Below are positions 11,769-12,125 of a DNA stretch of 12,125 nt, piece by piece (within the stretch, counting starts at the first letter, position 1; the number at the start of each line of letters is the position of its first letter). The stretch is from the NCBI GenBank assembly GCA_008671135.1, contig RQAP01000025.1, forward strand, positions 1-12,125, in the 5' to 3' direction. The notes beneath the pieces were generated by a model that was given only the letters and a program-made list of their open reading frames with translations, made no database searches and was not told the DNA's origin. Position numbers and translations under genes: made by a program. Origin of the DNA: Collinsella aerofaciens. Lineage in GTDB: Bacteria; Actinomycetota; Coriobacteriia; Coriobacteriales; Coriobacteriaceae.

Positions 11769-12125
11769 GGGTGGAGGTCGCCTACCGCGGGCGCATCGAG
11801 GCGTTCGACACCGACCGTTTCACCGAGGCGCAGCCGTTCTCGGGCAAGAGCATGCTCGCCGATCTCACGCTCGACTACGCAGACGTCGAGAAGAAGGGCC
11901 TCTGGCTCACGGCGCACTGCTACGCCGCGAACGAGGCCTACCGGACAGACGGCGGAGAGGCCCCCGAGGCGAGGCGCGAGAAGGGTGGATTGGCTACACT
12001 GATGTGGACAGTTCCGGGAGGGGCGCAGGAGACGGGAGGGCCGTATATGAGGGACCCCAGGCACCCGAGGCATTTCACCGACGAGTTCAAGAGGCAGATA
12101 GTCGACCTCTACAACGCCGGCAAGC
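11765..12125 (+). CDS. Unknown element protein, cut by an IS3-family insertion (partial)
   Basis: The first 75 or so residues (MRVEVAYRGRIEAFDTDRF and onward to about EKGG) belong to a gene coupled to the relaxase: the ATG overlaps its TGA and AGGAGG lies at 11751-11756. I recognise no domain. The segment is predicted as mixed strand and helix, with aromatic residues at the end of GLWLTAHCYAANEAYR. Near 11990-12000 the sequence changes into an IS3-type end. The reading frame stays open across the junction and runs in frame into the transposase orfA at 12047, so an N-terminal fusion is possible. The natural C-terminus has been displaced beyond the IS, so the gene is probably broken. The right end is open at the window edge. 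Confidence 0.6.
   Translation, partial: MRVEVAYRGRIEAFDTDRFTEAQPFSGKSMLADLTLDYADVEKKGLWLTAHCYAANEAYRTDGGEAPEARREKGGLATLMWTVPGGAQETGGPYMRDPRHPRHFTDEFKRQIVDLYNAGK
11990..12125 (+). mobile_element. IS3-family insertion sequence, left end
   Basis: A TGATGTGGACAGTTCCGGGAG stretch starting near 12000 looks like the terminal region of an IS3/IS150-group element and is followed by a ribosome site and an OrfA start. The true end may be up to ten bases further left, at TTGGCTACAC. The right end, target duplication and OrfB are outside the window. Confidence 0.65.
12047..12125 (+). CDS. IS3-family transposase OrfA, 5' part
   Basis: The 26 visible residues, MRDPRHPRHFTDEFKRQIVD and on to LYNAGK, match the beginning of the HTH_Tnp_1 domain, whose family pattern is (Y/F)-(T/S)-x-E-F-K-x-x-I-V-x-L-x-x-x-G-K. 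OrfA binds the terminal repeats and is normally joined to the catalytic OrfB by -1 frameshifting. The start codon has GGGAGGG at 12034-12040, 6 bases upstream. It lies in the same frame as the interrupted gene from 11765. The rest of the gene is beyond the window. Confidence 0.8.
   Translation, partial: MRDPRHPRHFTDEFKRQIVDLYNAGK

Larger units (their letters stand above)
3287..12125 (+). mobile_element. Integrative mobilizable element (IME/ICE-like), left part
   Basis: From just after guaA to the window end the genes are typical of an integrative element: tyrosine integrase with an Xis-like protein, phage-type repressor, ParA/ParB, two ribbon-helix-helix mobilization proteins and a relaxase. 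No secretion-system gene is present in the window. The exact left junction is not resolved because the right attachment site is not included. The shared motif CACCCCATGGCRAACGG at 3471 and 8056 places 3471 inside the element, so the boundary should lie between 3287 and 3471. The start given here is only the earliest possible base. The element continues past 12125 and carries an IS insertion. Confidence 0.75.

Overview
The window looks like a high-GC Gram-positive chromosome of the Coriobacteriia, most like Collinsella. This is inferred from codon use, strong AGGAGG-type ribosome sites and the style of the guaA and asparaginase proteins; no rRNA or marker gene confirms it. Two parts are visible: an ordinary chromosomal flank (about 1-3300) and the left part of an integrative mobilizable element (about 3300 to the window end) whose right end lies outside the window.

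Chromosomal flank. It holds a small XRE-type regulator (166-384, +) preceded by a hairpin-rich leader, an L-asparaginase (407-1420, -), and guaA (1688-3286, +). The element starts somewhere between the guaA stop and about 3471. The 3' end of guaA is a known integration site for genomic islands in other bacteria.

Element. The left end (3287-3766) carries a strong terminator, repeated AAACTCA words and inverted repeats, but no gene. A leftward two-gene operon follows: an XRE repressor and an overlapping AlbA_2/Schlafen-like protein. Facing it is a rightward operon of an excisionase-like HTH protein, a tyrosine integrase and a ribbon-helix-helix MobC-like protein, each overlapping the next by 1 base. 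After a 365-base non-coding palindromic region comes a YraN-like nuclease-fold protein with a strong hairpin behind it. A second rightward cluster then holds parA, parB, a MobC relaxosome protein, a MobA/VirD2-type relaxase and a small unknown protein. An IS3-family element interrupts that last gene near 11990-12000, and its orfA begins at 12047. No replication initiator or type IV secretion gene is visible, so a mobilizable rather than self-conjugative element is the simplest reading.

How it works together. The main observation is one operator, AGAAC-N6-GTTCT or a close variant, found four times: three in the 140-base divergent region between the XRE repressor and xis, and one in the parA promoter. 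Each of the three promoters I can draw has a copy in its -35/-10 spacer or overlapping its -35. This suggests that a single repressor controls itself, excision/integration and the partition-mobilization cluster, much as ImmR controls ICEBs1, but with an AlbA_2 protein in the place of the ImmA protease. A second repeated word, CCCCATGGCRAAC, occurs twice just upstream of the parA promoter and once at the element's left end, and is a candidate ParB/centromere site.
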